Shown: piece by piece, positions 44,017 through 53,147 of the stretch | How positions within the stretch are numbered: the stretch's first letter is position 1 | Layout: each line of letters begins with the position of its first letter | From: Niastella vici | GTDB taxonomy: Bacteria > Bacteroidota > Bacteroidia > Chitinophagales > Chitinophagaceae | Direction of reading: 5' to 3' | DNA length: 64,000 nucleotides | Assembly: GCF_002077945.1 (NCBI RefSeq) | Contig: NZ_LVYD01000043.1 | Coordinates: forward strand, 293,566-357,565 | Notes under the pieces: model-generated | Databases searched by the model: none | What the model saw: the letters and a program-made list of their open reading frames with translations, nothing else | What the model was told of the DNA's origin: nothing | Translations under genes and position numbers: made by a program

Positions 44017-44029
44017 AGTGATAATTGGT

Positions 44030-44134
44030 TAGCGTTTGGAACCAAACCTGGTGACCGGCATTTTTTATTTCGACAGCCAACTTTTCAGCAGGAATACTGT
44101 CGACAAGGCGGTGGCTGATAAAGACATTTGGCAT
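44030..44134 (-). pseudogene. TIR-domain fragment (first ~35 residues only)
   Basis: On the minus strand from ATG 44134 the frame reads MPNVFISHRLVDS, IPAEKLAVEIKNAGHQVWF, which matches the start of TIR domains: beta-A strand with FISH, helix alpha-A, and the G-x-x-VWF beta-B strand. The similarity stops after ~34 residues, just short of the azoreductase stop codon at 44016; what follows in frame is antisense to azoreductase coding sequence. Without the rest of the TIR fold and its catalytic Glu it cannot be an NADase. It looks like the remnant of a truncated TIR gene, though a chance frame cannot be excluded. Confidence 0.55.
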
Positions 44135-44272
44135 TCTCTAAAGATGCATTTTTCCGGGTGAAATAAAAACCGTGTAAACACCCCTTTTTTGTCTCCACAT
44201 TTACTCCGGTCATCTACTCTTCACAATTTCCCGGGCATCAACTGCTGAGCTTTGTGCTGCAAAACAAAAGTT

Positions 44273-46501
44273 ATGGCAGCTTTAAAATACTACGCGCTTG
44301 TTGTTTGTATTGGCCTGGCGAATTATTGTTTGGCGCAGGCCACTATAAAAGGAATAGTAACAGATAACCGCAAACATCCCCTGGCCGATGCAAGTGTTTA
44401 TGTTAAGGGGACGGCCAACGTCGCAACAACCGATTCGGCCGGACAATTTGTATTTACGGTGAAAGAGAAAGGCGTACAGCTAATTATTGCCTCTTATATA
44501 GGGTTTAAAGAAACAGAAAAACGAATTGACATCAACGACACCCTGGTAGAAATAAACTTTGTGTTGCAGCCCGAGGAAAGAGCGCTGGACCCTGTTGTTG
44601 TTTCGGCCGGAAGTTTTGAAGCCAGTGATAAAGCAAAAGGCGCTTCCTTAACACCCATGGATGCCATGACCGTTGCCGGCAATGGCGGCGATATTGCTAA
44701 TTCATTGCGTTCTTTACCGGGCACACAACAAATTGGCGATAAAGAAGGCCTATTTGTGCGTGGCGGAACAAGCGAAGAAGCAAAACAATTTGTAGATGGT
44801 ACGTTGCTGAAAAGCCCGAACTATGGCAGTGTTCCCGGTATTATGCAACCGGCCCGGCTGAATCCGTTTTTGTTCAAAGGTATTTTATTTAACACGGGTG
44901 GTTACTCCGCTTTATATGGCCAGGCCCTGAGCAGTGCGTTGATCCTTGAGACCATTGACCTGCCCGACAAATCTTCTGCAACACTGCACATTTTTCCTAT
45001 GTCGGTTGGCGCAGGTTTTCAGGAACTGGGGCGGAATAAAAAAAGCAGTTATGGCATCAATGCCAATTACGGAAGCTATGCCCTGTACAATGAAGTGGTG
45101 AAGCAGCAACCTGATTTTTTTCATTCGCCTGAATACATAGAGACCGATGCCAACTTTCGCATTAAGACCAGCAAAACGGGCATACTGAAATTTTATACTA
45201 ATTATGGTTATAACCGCACAGGCCTGCGCAATGCGAATGTAGACAGCAGCGATCTTTTATCGGCATTTGAAACCAGGGGGCGGAACCTGTATGCGAATCT
45301 TTCTTACCGGGAGTTATTATCAAACGGCTGGAAGATCGATGCCGGGCTTGCTTACAATTATAACAAACAGGATATAACCAATAAACTGGAAGACGGCGAT
45401 CATCACCAGTTGTTCATTCCTGGTTTTCCCTACAGCAATCAGAATAACACACTCAGGACATTATCAAATTTTGCACAGGCAAGAATGGTGTTCACGAAAA
45501 CGCTGCCGCATAACCAGGCTTTGCGTGTGGGCGCCGAACATTTTTACGGCAGGGATGAATATAGTTCCAATGATTCTTTAACAACGTTGAAGGATAATCT
45601 TACAGCAGTATTTGCGGAAACAGATGTGTACATAGCCAGCAATATTGCGGCGAAAATTGGCGTGCGGGCCGAAAATTCAGGGCTGTTGAATAAAATGAAC
45701 TGGGCGCCGCGCATCAGCTTTGCCTACCGGTTTACTGATGGCGGACAGGTGAATGTTGCTTATGGCATTTTTTATCAAAAGCCGGAGTTGCCCTATCTCG
45801 TTCAAAACAGGACACTCACTTATGCCCAGGCCAGCCATTATATCATCAACTATCAGAAAAAAGCAAACAACCGCCTGTTGCGGGTGGAGGCTTACTACAA
45901 AAAATATAAAGACCTGGTAACCACCCAGCCGGTCACTGCAAATGATGGCAGCGGTTATGCAAAAGGTATTGAATTGTTTTTCCGGGATAAAAGAACGTTC
46001 AAAGATTTTGATTACTGGGTTACCTATACTTACCTCGATACAAAGCGGAAATTTCTCAATTATCCCTATGCCCTGCAACCCAATTTTGCCACGCCGCATA
46101 CCGCCTCCCTTGCGGTAAAAAGATTTTTTCAGGACATAAATCTTAGCGCAAACCTTTCTTATACGCTGGCAACGGGCCGGCCTTACTACAATATCCAGAA
46201 CGATGTGGCCGGCAAGCCGGTTGTGTTGAACGAAGGAACTACTAACCTGTACAACCAAATGAATTTGAGTTTCGCTTACCTGTTCAACCTGTTCAAAAAA
46301 TGGAAGCATAAAGATTTTTCGGGTATTGGCTTTGGCATCAACAATGTGTTTGGTACAAAGCAGGTCTTTGGCTACAACTATAGTTACAGTGGGCTAAACA
46401 AAATGCCCATCACGCAACCGGCGCCCCGCAGTTATTACATCGGTTTGTTTATGTCGTTCGGAATCGACAGGCGCGATGATTTTATTAATGAAAAATTATG
46501 A
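44273..46501 (+). CDS. TonB-dependent receptor with CarboxypepD_reg-like domain
   Basis: 742 residues from ATG 44273 (clean signal peptide to CLAQ; a TTG start 21 nt earlier is less likely). The N-terminal carboxypeptidase-regulatory-like domain (about 24-105, TIKGIVTDNRKHPLADASVYVKG) is followed by a plug (~110-230, with SLRSLPGTQQIGDKEGLFVRGG and YGQALSSALILET) and an outer-membrane barrel ending in Asn-Glu-Lys-Leu. There is no SusD gene, so it is not a SusC-type glycan importer; metals, siderophores or other small ligands are possible. A small secreted-protein gene follows 27 nt later and likely belongs to the same transcript. Confidence 0.92.
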   Translation: MAALKYYALVVCIGLANYCLAQATIKGIVTDNRKHPLADASVYVKGTANVATTDSAGQFVFTVKEKGVQLIIASYIGFKETEKRIDINDTLVEINFVLQPEERALDPVVVSAGSFEASDKAKGASLTPMDAMTVAGNGGDIANSLRSLPGTQQIGDKEGLFVRGGTSEEAKQFVDGTLLKSPNYGSVPGIMQPARLNPFLFKGILFNTGGYSALYGQALSSALILETIDLPDKSSATLHIFPMSVGAGFQELGRNKKSSYGINANYGSYALYNEVVKQQPDFFHSPEYIETDANFRIKTSKTGILKFYTNYGYNRTGLRNANVDSSDLLSAFETRGRNLYANLSYRELLSNGWKIDAGLAYNYNKQDITNKLEDGDHHQLFIPGFPYSNQNNTLRTLSNFAQARMVFTKTLPHNQALRVGAEHFYGRDEYSSNDSLTTLKDNLTAVFAETDVYIASNIAAKIGVRAENSGLLNKMNWAPRISFAYRFTDGGQVNVAYGIFYQKPELPYLVQNRTLTYAQASHYIINYQKKANNRLLRVEAYYKKYKDLVTTQPVTANDGSGYAKGIELFFRDKRTFKDFDYWVTYTYLDTKRKFLNYPYALQPNFATPHTASLAVKRFFQDINLSANLSYTLATGRPYYNIQNDVAGKPVVLNEGTTNLYNQMNLSFAYLFNLFKKWKHKDFSGIGFGINNVFGTKQVFGYNYSYSGLNKMPITQPAPRSYYIGLFMSFGIDRRDDFINEKL

Positions 46502-46528
46502 GCTATTTATAAACCAAAATATATAAAA

Positions 46529-47187
46529 ATGAAAAGGATACTTCTTTTGATCACAGTAACAATAATGACAGGTGCAACCGTTCATGCACAGGGCGATTAT
46601 ACACAGCAAATGCAGTCGACCCTTGCAAAATTGGATAATGCAAAAGCCGTTAAGGATTATCAGTTACTGGCAGATGATTTTTTGCGGATTGCCGGTGTAC
46701 AAAAAAATGAATGGCTTCCTTACTACTACGCCGCTTTTTGTAATGCGAAGATCGGCTGGCTGAAGCAAAATGACGATCCTGATAATATAGAGCCGTTTGC
46801 CAACAAAGCAGCGGAGGAAATAAAAAGGGCAGTAGCGCTTATTGATACAGCCAGGCAAAAAAAGCAACTGGCTGAGATCTACTGCATCTATATGATGCAG
46901 AACCAGGCGCGGGTATTTATCAATCCACAAACCTATGGGCGCCAGTACGGGCCTGCGGCCTTTAATTATTTACAAATGGCCAAACAGGCAGATCCCAATA
47001 ATCCGCGCGTGCTTTACCTGTTGGGCTGGCAAAAATTTGCCACACCAAAATGTGGGGTGGCGATAAAGCGCTGGCAAAACAGTTACTAACAGCTGCAAAA
47101 CAAAAATTAGCAGGCGAACCAGTTGCCGGCATAGGGCCGCATTGGGGCAAAAAGGAAGTGGAGGAAATTCTTGCCCAGTTAAAATAA
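46529..47187 (+). CDS. Small secreted helical protein; apparent frameshift near the C terminus
   Basis: The intact frame gives 186 residues to 47089: a signal peptide (1-20) and a helical TPR-like body (ADDFLRIAG, PYYYAAFCNAKIGW, ADPNNPRVLYLLGWQKFATP). After Pro-Lys at 47045-47050 the frame turns into unrelated residues and stops, while the -1 frame continues with MWGGDKALAKQLLTAA and ends at a natural stop at 47187 with KEVEEILAQLK, which clearly finishes the domain. One missing A in the ccaaaatg run would explain it. It may be a real mutation, a sequencing error or a -1 slippage at AAA. It follows the TonB-dependent receptor by 27 nt and ends at a terminator. Confidence 0.8.
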
Positions 47188-47201
47188 GTTTCAGAACCAA
47201 T

Positions 47202-47234
47202 AAAAACACCCCGGCTGCAGTCGGGGTGTTTTTT
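47202..47234 (+). terminator. Rho-independent terminator of the receptor operon
   Basis: Arms acaccccg (47206-47213) and cggggtgt (47222-47229) form an 8-bp stem with an 8-nt loop, followed by a run of T. It lies 15 nt after the -1-frame stop of the preceding gene, which supports that stop as the true end. Confidence 0.9.
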
Positions 47235-47347
47235 ATTATGAATACAACTTTTGGCGTCGTCGCTTTTGTTTCAAAAACTTTAGTAGCTTAACGAATGGAA
47301 GGGTGGGGTGCAGAGATGATTATCTTTTGGAATATAAAATTATTGCA

Positions 47348-49057
47348 ATGAAGGATGAAATAAGCGGTAAAGTTCGAAGAAGTATTATTGGATGTTTTGT
47401 TTTTTTAGGTGTATTCAATTTTTCAGGGGCTGTATGGGCGCAGCCAGTTGCTTCGGGTGAGCCAACAGTTCCTAAAATTGTAAACATCGTGAATTTTATA
47501 CGATTGCTGGAACCAAGAGATCCCGCCATTACAGAAGATGTGCTCTACCAAACGGTAGTGGAGCAGATAGCGATAATGAGAAAATATCACCTGGGCGGAA
47601 CTTTTTTATTACAATACGATGCGCTCATCGATCCCCGGTACCAAACATTATTAAGATCACTTCCAGGAGACAGCTTTGAAATTGGCGCCTGGTGGGAACT
47701 TCCGCAACCGCTGATAGAAAAAGCAGGCATGCAGTGGCGGGGGCGATATCCCTGGGACTGGCATGCCAATGTTGGCTTTGTAACAGGTTATACACCCAGC
47801 GAACGCGAAAAGCTGATTGATGTATACATGCAGGATTTCAAAAAAATATTCGGGTATTATCCGAAGTCTGTCGGCTCATGGTTCATTGATGCACATAGTC
47901 TCAGCTATATGTATGAAAAATATCATATTGTGGCTTCCAGCAATTGTAAGGACCAATACGGCACCGATGGGTACACGTTATGGGGCGGTTATTGGAACCA
48001 GGCCTATTATCCAAGTAAAATTAACTCCTACATGCCGGCGCAAACTGCACAAAACCAGGTACCTGTTCCTGTATTCAGGATGTTGGGCAGCGACCCCATC
48101 AGGCAATACGACAACGGCCTGGGCCTTGCAAGGCAGGGGGTTATTACAATTGAACCTGTCTATAAATTCGGTGGCGGCGATTCAACATGGGTAAAATGGT
48201 TTTTGACTGCTTTCACCAACGGCCCCGAATTGGGTTTTAATTATACGCAGGTGGGGCAGGAGAACTCCTTTACCTGGAAAAACATGGCGAAGGGGTTCGA
48301 AATACAAATGCCGATGATTGCCCGTTTACGCGATGAACATAAATTAACGGTGGAAACGATGGCTGCATCAGGCAACTGGTTCAAAAAACAATTTAAAGTA
48401 ACGCCCACTACCACTTTTACCGTTACCAGGGATCTTGATAGCAGCGATTGTAAAACAATATGGTTCAACAGCCGGTTTTACAGAACAAATATTATCTGGG
48501 AAAAAGGCACATTAAGAATACGGGATATTCATTTGTTCAATGAACACTTCCCCTCACGCTATGAAACCTCCATAGCAACTTCAAATGAATGTTCATTCTT
48601 TACATTACCCTTCGTGGATGGATACTTGTGGAGCAAACCCGGGCAGCTTGCCGGCCTGCGGTTGAAAGCGCTTATAAACGGTGAGGCAATACAGTTAGAA
48701 GGGGGCGATCCGGAATTTGTACCGGTTGCACGCGGTAAGGAAATTTCACGCATGCATATCAGCTGGCCCATGAAAACGGTGAAGGGCAAATTTGAGATTG
48801 ATTTAAATGAACAACAATTAGTGGTAAAATGGCAGGGTGAACCCGGTATTGACTGGTATCTGGAACTGAATACTGCAAAGGATGTTCCCTTACCCTTCAA
48901 AAAAGTTGACGCCGGTGCTATTAACTGCCAGTTTGAAAATATGAATTACCGCATCCGGGCCGAAAAAGGAACATGCTCACAACCAGGTAATGGAGCAGTG
49001 CTGCATATCAGTCAGCAGGGAGGTAGTATTGTGTTGAATTTTTCCTCACAAGAATAA
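47348..49057 (+). CDS. Secreted (beta/alpha)-barrel-like protein, possible glycoside hydrolase or deacetylase
   Basis: 569 residues from ATG 47348 (signal peptide to VWAQ; a longer frame from 47303 adds an implausible leader). Residues ~35-330 follow the pattern of NodB/GH38/GH57-type barrels: IVNFIRLLEPRD at the first strand, LLQYDALID, FEIGAWWELPQP, the conserved-looking PWDWHANVGFVTGYT, GSWFIDAHSLSYM and FGGGD. The last ~200 residues are a beta-rich domain (KTIWFNSRFYRTN to the end). Acidic and His residues in GAWWE, FIDAH and RYPWDWH are candidate catalytic or metal residues. I do not recognise a named family; the enzymatic role is inference. Confidence 0.72.
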   Translation: MKDEISGKVRRSIIGCFVFLGVFNFSGAVWAQPVASGEPTVPKIVNIVNFIRLLEPRDPAITEDVLYQTVVEQIAIMRKYHLGGTFLLQYDALIDPRYQTLLRSLPGDSFEIGAWWELPQPLIEKAGMQWRGRYPWDWHANVGFVTGYTPSEREKLIDVYMQDFKKIFGYYPKSVGSWFIDAHSLSYMYEKYHIVASSNCKDQYGTDGYTLWGGYWNQAYYPSKINSYMPAQTAQNQVPVPVFRMLGSDPIRQYDNGLGLARQGVITIEPVYKFGGGDSTWVKWFLTAFTNGPELGFNYTQVGQENSFTWKNMAKGFEIQMPMIARLRDEHKLTVETMAASGNWFKKQFKVTPTTTFTVTRDLDSSDCKTIWFNSRFYRTNIIWEKGTLRIRDIHLFNEHFPSRYETSIATSNECSFFTLPFVDGYLWSKPGQLAGLRLKALINGEAIQLEGGDPEFVPVARGKEISRMHISWPMKTVKGKFEIDLNEQQLVVKWQGEPGIDWYLELNTAKDVPLPFKKVDAGAINCQFENMNYRIRAEKGTCSQPGNGAVLHISQQGGSIVLNFSSQE

Positions 49058-49073
49058 AAGCGGGGGCTTTTTG
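49055..49073 (+). terminator. Short GC hairpin terminator overlapping the stop codon
   Basis: Arms aaaagc (49056-49061) and gctttt (49066-49071) with a GGGG loop and a following T run. It overlaps the stop codon of the barrel-like protein gene, which is unusual but seen with compact terminators. Confidence 0.45.
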
Positions 49074-49185
49074 GGCCGGCCAATGGGGTGCCGGGGCAAT
49101 TTTTTTATTTGTTTATGGAAACTTAGAACGGATGCATCTTTTTAGATTGCCTGTTAATACCATAACCAACCAAAGCCTCCTTTAT

Positions 49186-50331
49186 ATGAAAAAATGCTTA
49201 TTTCTTTTTATTGTTCTTTTATTCCAGCTACATAAGATAAGCGCCCAGCCGCCACGTGTTGATAAAAATATAGTGATGGACCTGTTTCAAAATATGCAGT
49301 ATGAAGAGGCCATCAGCTATTTACTCGCTGCTGAAAGAACCGATAGTTTAAACCTGCAAACATTGGGGTATTTAGGCTATGCCTATCAAATGAATGATGA
49401 TGATAACAATGCCGGCAGGTATTATCAAAAAATGCTCGATATCGATTCCAATAATAGCCCGGCGAATCAATATTTTTCCAGCTTCTATAGCAATTCCGAC
49501 CCGCAAATTGCCCGCGTACATGTGTCCCGGCTGATCAGTGGCAGCCCCAATAAAGCAGTTTATTACAGAAAGATGGGTGAGTTGTTCCGGCGAATGAACC
49601 AGAAAGATTCTGCCTTTATTTATTATGCGCATGCGTTTGGGTTATCGCCTAACGATAGTAGAAATGGCGCAGGACTGGCAGAATTGTTAATTGACCAGAA
49701 AAATTATGTACGGGCAGATAGTATAATCGATGAAGGCCTGGTGAAGGATTCTTTAAATGTGCTTTATTTAAAATTGCGGATAAGATCATTTTACGAAGTT
49801 GGGGCATTTCAACAGGTTGTTATACCAGGTGAAAGATTAATACGCCTGGGCGAAGGATCGTTAACCGCGCTTACGCAGGTGGTTTTGTCCTATTACAATC
49901 TCAAACTTTACAATGAGTGCATCAGGGTTTGTGATTTCCTGATCGACAAGGGGATGGCAGGCGAGAACATCTTCTATTATGCTGCAAAATCACATGCCAA
50001 ATTACGGGAATTTGATAAAAGCAATGAGCTGCTTAAAACCTGTCTGGCACTGGCCATTTCAAATACGGCTGAATATTATTTTAATGCATTGGGCGATAAC
50101 TATGAAGAGATGAAACAATTTAAAAAGGCAATTGCCCAATATGATACCGCCTACTATTTGTTCAAAGACCCTTTGATGCTGTATAACTGTGGGCGTGTGC
50201 TGGATGGCAGTTTGAAAAACTACAGCGCTGCCAAAAAATATTATAGAAAATACCTGCAGTTGGCAAAACTGCAATCAATTAATGAGCGAAAGGCTTACGA
50301 GTATATTAAGAAGAAGTATTATGCTAAATGA
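49186..50331 (+). CDS. Secreted TPR-repeat protein
   Basis: 381 residues from ATG 49186 (signal peptide MKKCLFLFIVLL to ISAQ; an ATG 54 nt earlier would add a non-signal leader). The mature protein is a chain of about eight tetratricopeptide-like helix pairs, such as YEEAISYLLAAERTDSLN, LGYLGYAYQMNDDDNNAGRYY, DSAFIYYAHAFGLSPND, YFNALGDNYEEMKQFKKAIAQYD and the final SAAKKYYRKYLQLAK (read in blocks). It ends with a Lys-rich tail. It is probably a periplasmic scaffold; no specific partner is seen. A strong terminator follows. Confidence 0.85.
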   Translation: MKKCLFLFIVLLFQLHKISAQPPRVDKNIVMDLFQNMQYEEAISYLLAAERTDSLNLQTLGYLGYAYQMNDDDNNAGRYYQKMLDIDSNNSPANQYFSSFYSNSDPQIARVHVSRLISGSPNKAVYYRKMGELFRRMNQKDSAFIYYAHAFGLSPNDSRNGAGLAELLIDQKNYVRADSIIDEGLVKDSLNVLYLKLRIRSFYEVGAFQQVVIPGERLIRLGEGSLTALTQVVLSYYNLKLYNECIRVCDFLIDKGMAGENIFYYAAKSHAKLREFDKSNELLKTCLALAISNTAEYYFNALGDNYEEMKQFKKAIAQYDTAYYLFKDPLMLYNCGRVLDGSLKNYSAAKKYYRKYLQLAKLQSINERKAYEYIKKKYYAK

Positions 50332-50390
50332 CAAAAGCACTGGTAGGGTGTAAAAGAGGGAGCGGTTCCCAATGCTAAAGACAGGCAAAG

Positions 50391-50438
50391 CGGCTGGCAA
50401 CATGTTGGGCTGATATCCAATGCGTTGCCGGCTTTTTT
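50391..50438 (+). terminator. Rho-independent terminator with bipartite stem
   Basis: The arms cggctggcaac (50391-50401) and gttgccggct (50424-50433) pair with one G-U, and an inner ttgg/ccaa stem lies in the loop. Six T follow. It ends the TPR gene and separates it from the efflux operon. Confidence 0.8.
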
Positions 50439-50615
50439 ATTGGTAGTGAACAGATATTAATTTAAATTCGTTATTAATGACCATTTAACAACTTTTGGCC
50501 AACCGGGTTGTTAATAACCCATAATTTTAACCGGCTTTTATTCCTGCCCTGCCTTCCTGCCCTAATACTGCCCTGACTTTTAGCCGTTATTTAATCACCT
50601 GTTATTACATGTTCT

Positions 50616-51956
50616 ATGAAAGGTGTATCTATTATACTACTGTTCTTGATACTGTACCCTTCATTGATGTACGCTCAGGCAATAACTGATACTACGCTTG
50701 CAGAAGCGACCCTGCCAAATTGTATCCGGTATGGGTTGGAACATCAGCCCGCCATCAGGGCTTCGATGGTTGATGAAGAAATAACCGAAACAACTATCAG
50801 GAACAAACTGGCCGACTGGTACCCACAACTAAACCTCACGGCCAATTATCAGTATTACCTCAAGATGCCTGTGTCTATTTTTCCAGACTTCACCAACCCC
50901 ACCGGCCCCAAACGGGAAATTCAAACCGGGGTACGTAATTATTCAACGCCCCAGTTGGCATTAACACAAACTATTTTTAACCGGGATGTATTGCTGGCAA
51001 GCCGTACAGCCCGCGACGTTCGCCTGCAGGCCCGCCAAACTACAACGGCCGGTAAGATTGATGTAACTGCCGCCATTTCAAAAGCATTTTATGATGTGCT
51101 GCTAACCCGGCAGCAAATACAGGTGTTGGAGGAAACCATTACCCGGCTCGACAGAAGTTTGAAAGATGCCTTTTACCAATACCAGAGCGGCGTGGCCGAT
51201 AAAACCGATTATAAAAGAGCGACCATCTCCCTCAACAATGCCAAAGCCGGGCGCAAAGCGGCGCAGGAGCAACTGGCTGCCCGGTATGCGTACCTGAAGC
51301 AGCAAATGGGGTACCCTGCCGAACAACCGTTGCAGTTATCTTTCGATACCGCTCATATGGAAGGGGCAATCGCATTCGACACTTTACAAAAGGTGCGGTA
51401 TGAAAGCCGCATTGAATATCAGCAAATGCAAACCCGGCAACAGTTGTTACAGGCCAATGTAAAATACAATCAATGGAGTTATATTCCCACGTTATCTGCT
51501 TTCGGTTATTATAACCTTGTTTATCAGAATGATGAATTTTCAAAGTTGTATAGTCATTCGTTTCCCAATTCATACATCGGTTTACAACTGGCATGGCCGC
51601 TTTTTCAGGGCAGCAAACGCCTGTGGAACATCAGGCAGGCGAACCTGCAGTTAAAGCGCAATGAGTATGAAATAACCGATCTTAAAAATACGATCAACAC
51701 CCAATACAGCCAGGCAATGGCAACCTATAAAAGCAACCTCAGCGATTTTTATACGCAGAAGGAAAACCTTGAGCTGGCCAGTGATGTTTACAACACGCTG
51801 CAATTACAATATAAGGCAGGTGTTAAAACCTACCTGGAAGTTATTATTGCCGAAACCGACCTGCACACCACGCAACTGAACTATTATAATTCATTATACC
51901 AGTTATTATCAAGTAAAATAGATGTTGAAAAAGCGCTCGGTACTCTGTCGTACTGA
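50616..51956 (+). CDS. TolC-family outer membrane efflux protein
   Basis: 446 residues with a signal peptide (1-21). The duplicated OEP domain is visible: LPNCIRYGLEHQPAIRASMVDEEI (~30-55), the beta-barrel/helical segments with LNLTANYQYYLKM, and the second repeat with SYIGLQLAWPLFQGSKRL (~310-330) and long helices QYSQAMATYKSNLSDFYTQKENLELA. It forms the outer-membrane channel of the three-gene RND system that follows (11 nt to the adaptor gene). No TetR-type repressor gene lies upstream. Confidence 0.94.
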   Translation: MKGVSIILLFLILYPSLMYAQAITDTTLAEATLPNCIRYGLEHQPAIRASMVDEEITETTIRNKLADWYPQLNLTANYQYYLKMPVSIFPDFTNPTGPKREIQTGVRNYSTPQLALTQTIFNRDVLLASRTARDVRLQARQTTTAGKIDVTAAISKAFYDVLLTRQQIQVLEETITRLDRSLKDAFYQYQSGVADKTDYKRATISLNNAKAGRKAAQEQLAARYAYLKQQMGYPAEQPLQLSFDTAHMEGAIAFDTLQKVRYESRIEYQQMQTRQQLLQANVKYNQWSYIPTLSAFGYYNLVYQNDEFSKLYSHSFPNSYIGLQLAWPLFQGSKRLWNIRQANLQLKRNEYEITDLKNTINTQYSQAMATYKSNLSDFYTQKENLELASDVYNTLQLQYKAGVKTYLEVIIAETDLHTTQLNYYNSLYQLLSSKIDVEKALGTLSY

Positions 51957-51967
51957 GATAAAAGCGA

Positions 51968-53113
51968 ATGCATATGAACAAGCAGCTTTCATGGGCAATT
52001 ATTATAACCGGCGCCGGTTGGCTTTTTACATCGTGTAAAGACGATAAAGCCAATGCACAACCGGCCCCTCCCCCCGTTCCGGTAAATGTATATACGGTAA
52101 CCAAAGGCAGGGCTTCTTATTACGATCAATATCCGGCTACGGTAACCCCGCTGAACCAGGTTGAACTGCGGCCACAGGTAAACGGTTATTTGACCGGTAT
52201 CTTTTTTAAAGAGGGCGGCCGGGTTAAAAAGGGACAGAAACTCTATGAAATAGACCGGCAGCAATACATGGCGAATTACCAGCAGGCGCAGGCCGGTTTG
52301 CAGGTTCAGGAATCCAATTTGATGAAAGCGCAAAAGGATGCCGACCGCTACCATGAGCTGGAAAAACACGATGCTATTGCTAAGCAACAGGTTGATTATG
52401 CCGAAGCTGCCCTGGAAGCTGCTAAAAAACAGGTAGCCGCTGCCAAAGCCAATGTAGAAAGTGTTCAAACCGGTTTACGATATACTACTATCTATGCACC
52501 CTTCGATGGCACTATTGGTATTTCACTGGCCAAACTGGGAGCAGCTGTTTCGGCGGGTCAAACCCTGTTGAATACCATTTCTTCCGATGATCCCATGGCG
52601 GTTGACCTGGCTATTGATCAAAAAGACCTCTACCGCTTTGGGCAACTGCAAAAGAAAAATGCCAATGCGGGTGATTCTACTTTCAAACTGATACTGCCCG
52701 GACAGGAAACATACCCGCATCCCGGCCATATTTATTTCATTGACCGGGCGGTTGATCCGCAAACAGGCACTATTAAAGCCCGGCTGGTTTTTCCTAATAA
52801 ACAAAGCGACCTCAAAGCCGGTATGACGGCCAATGTGCAGATCCTGAACAATGCCAATACCGAAAAATTACTGATACCCCAAAAGGCTGTTGTGGAGCAA
52901 ATGGGCGAATACTTTGTATATACGACCGATGGCAAATTGGCCCATCAAAAAAAGGTGAGCCTCGGTGCCAAAATTGGCGACCGCGTGGTTGTTAACGATG
53001 GATTGAACGAAGGCGAACAGGTGATCACTGATGGCCTGCAAAAATTAAAAGAAGGGGCGCCAGTACAGTTAGGGCAACCAAAACCGGCAGGAGCGCCCAC
53101 CGCCGCAAAGTGA
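51968..53113 (+). CDS. RND efflux periplasmic adaptor (membrane fusion lipoprotein)
   Basis: 381 residues (or 379 from the second ATG at 51974). A lipoprotein signal ends in FTSC. The domains run biotinyl-lipoyl hybrid motif VELRPQVNGYLTGIFFKEGGRVKKGQKLYEID (~65-95, read in blocks), an alpha-helical hairpin (~98-165, YQQAQAGLQVQESNLMKAQKDADRYHELEKHDAIAKQQ), lipoyl return (IYAPFDGTIGISLAKLGAAVSAGQ) and beta-barrel/membrane-proximal domains, with the typical KAVVEQMGEYFVY near ~305. It links the TolC channel and the RND pump, whose gene starts 34 nt later. Confidence 0.95.
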   Translation: MHMNKQLSWAIIITGAGWLFTSCKDDKANAQPAPPPVPVNVYTVTKGRASYYDQYPATVTPLNQVELRPQVNGYLTGIFFKEGGRVKKGQKLYEIDRQQYMANYQQAQAGLQVQESNLMKAQKDADRYHELEKHDAIAKQQVDYAEAALEAAKKQVAAAKANVESVQTGLRYTTIYAPFDGTIGISLAKLGAAVSAGQTLLNTISSDDPMAVDLAIDQKDLYRFGQLQKKNANAGDSTFKLILPGQETYPHPGHIYFIDRAVDPQTGTIKARLVFPNKQSDLKAGMTANVQILNNANTEKLLIPQKAVVEQMGEYFVYTTDGKLAHQKKVSLGAKIGDRVVVNDGLNEGEQVITDGLQKLKEGAPVQLGQPKPAGAPTAAK

Positions 53114-53147
53114 TATTGACTATTGAACACTTTCAAGCAGCTACAAT

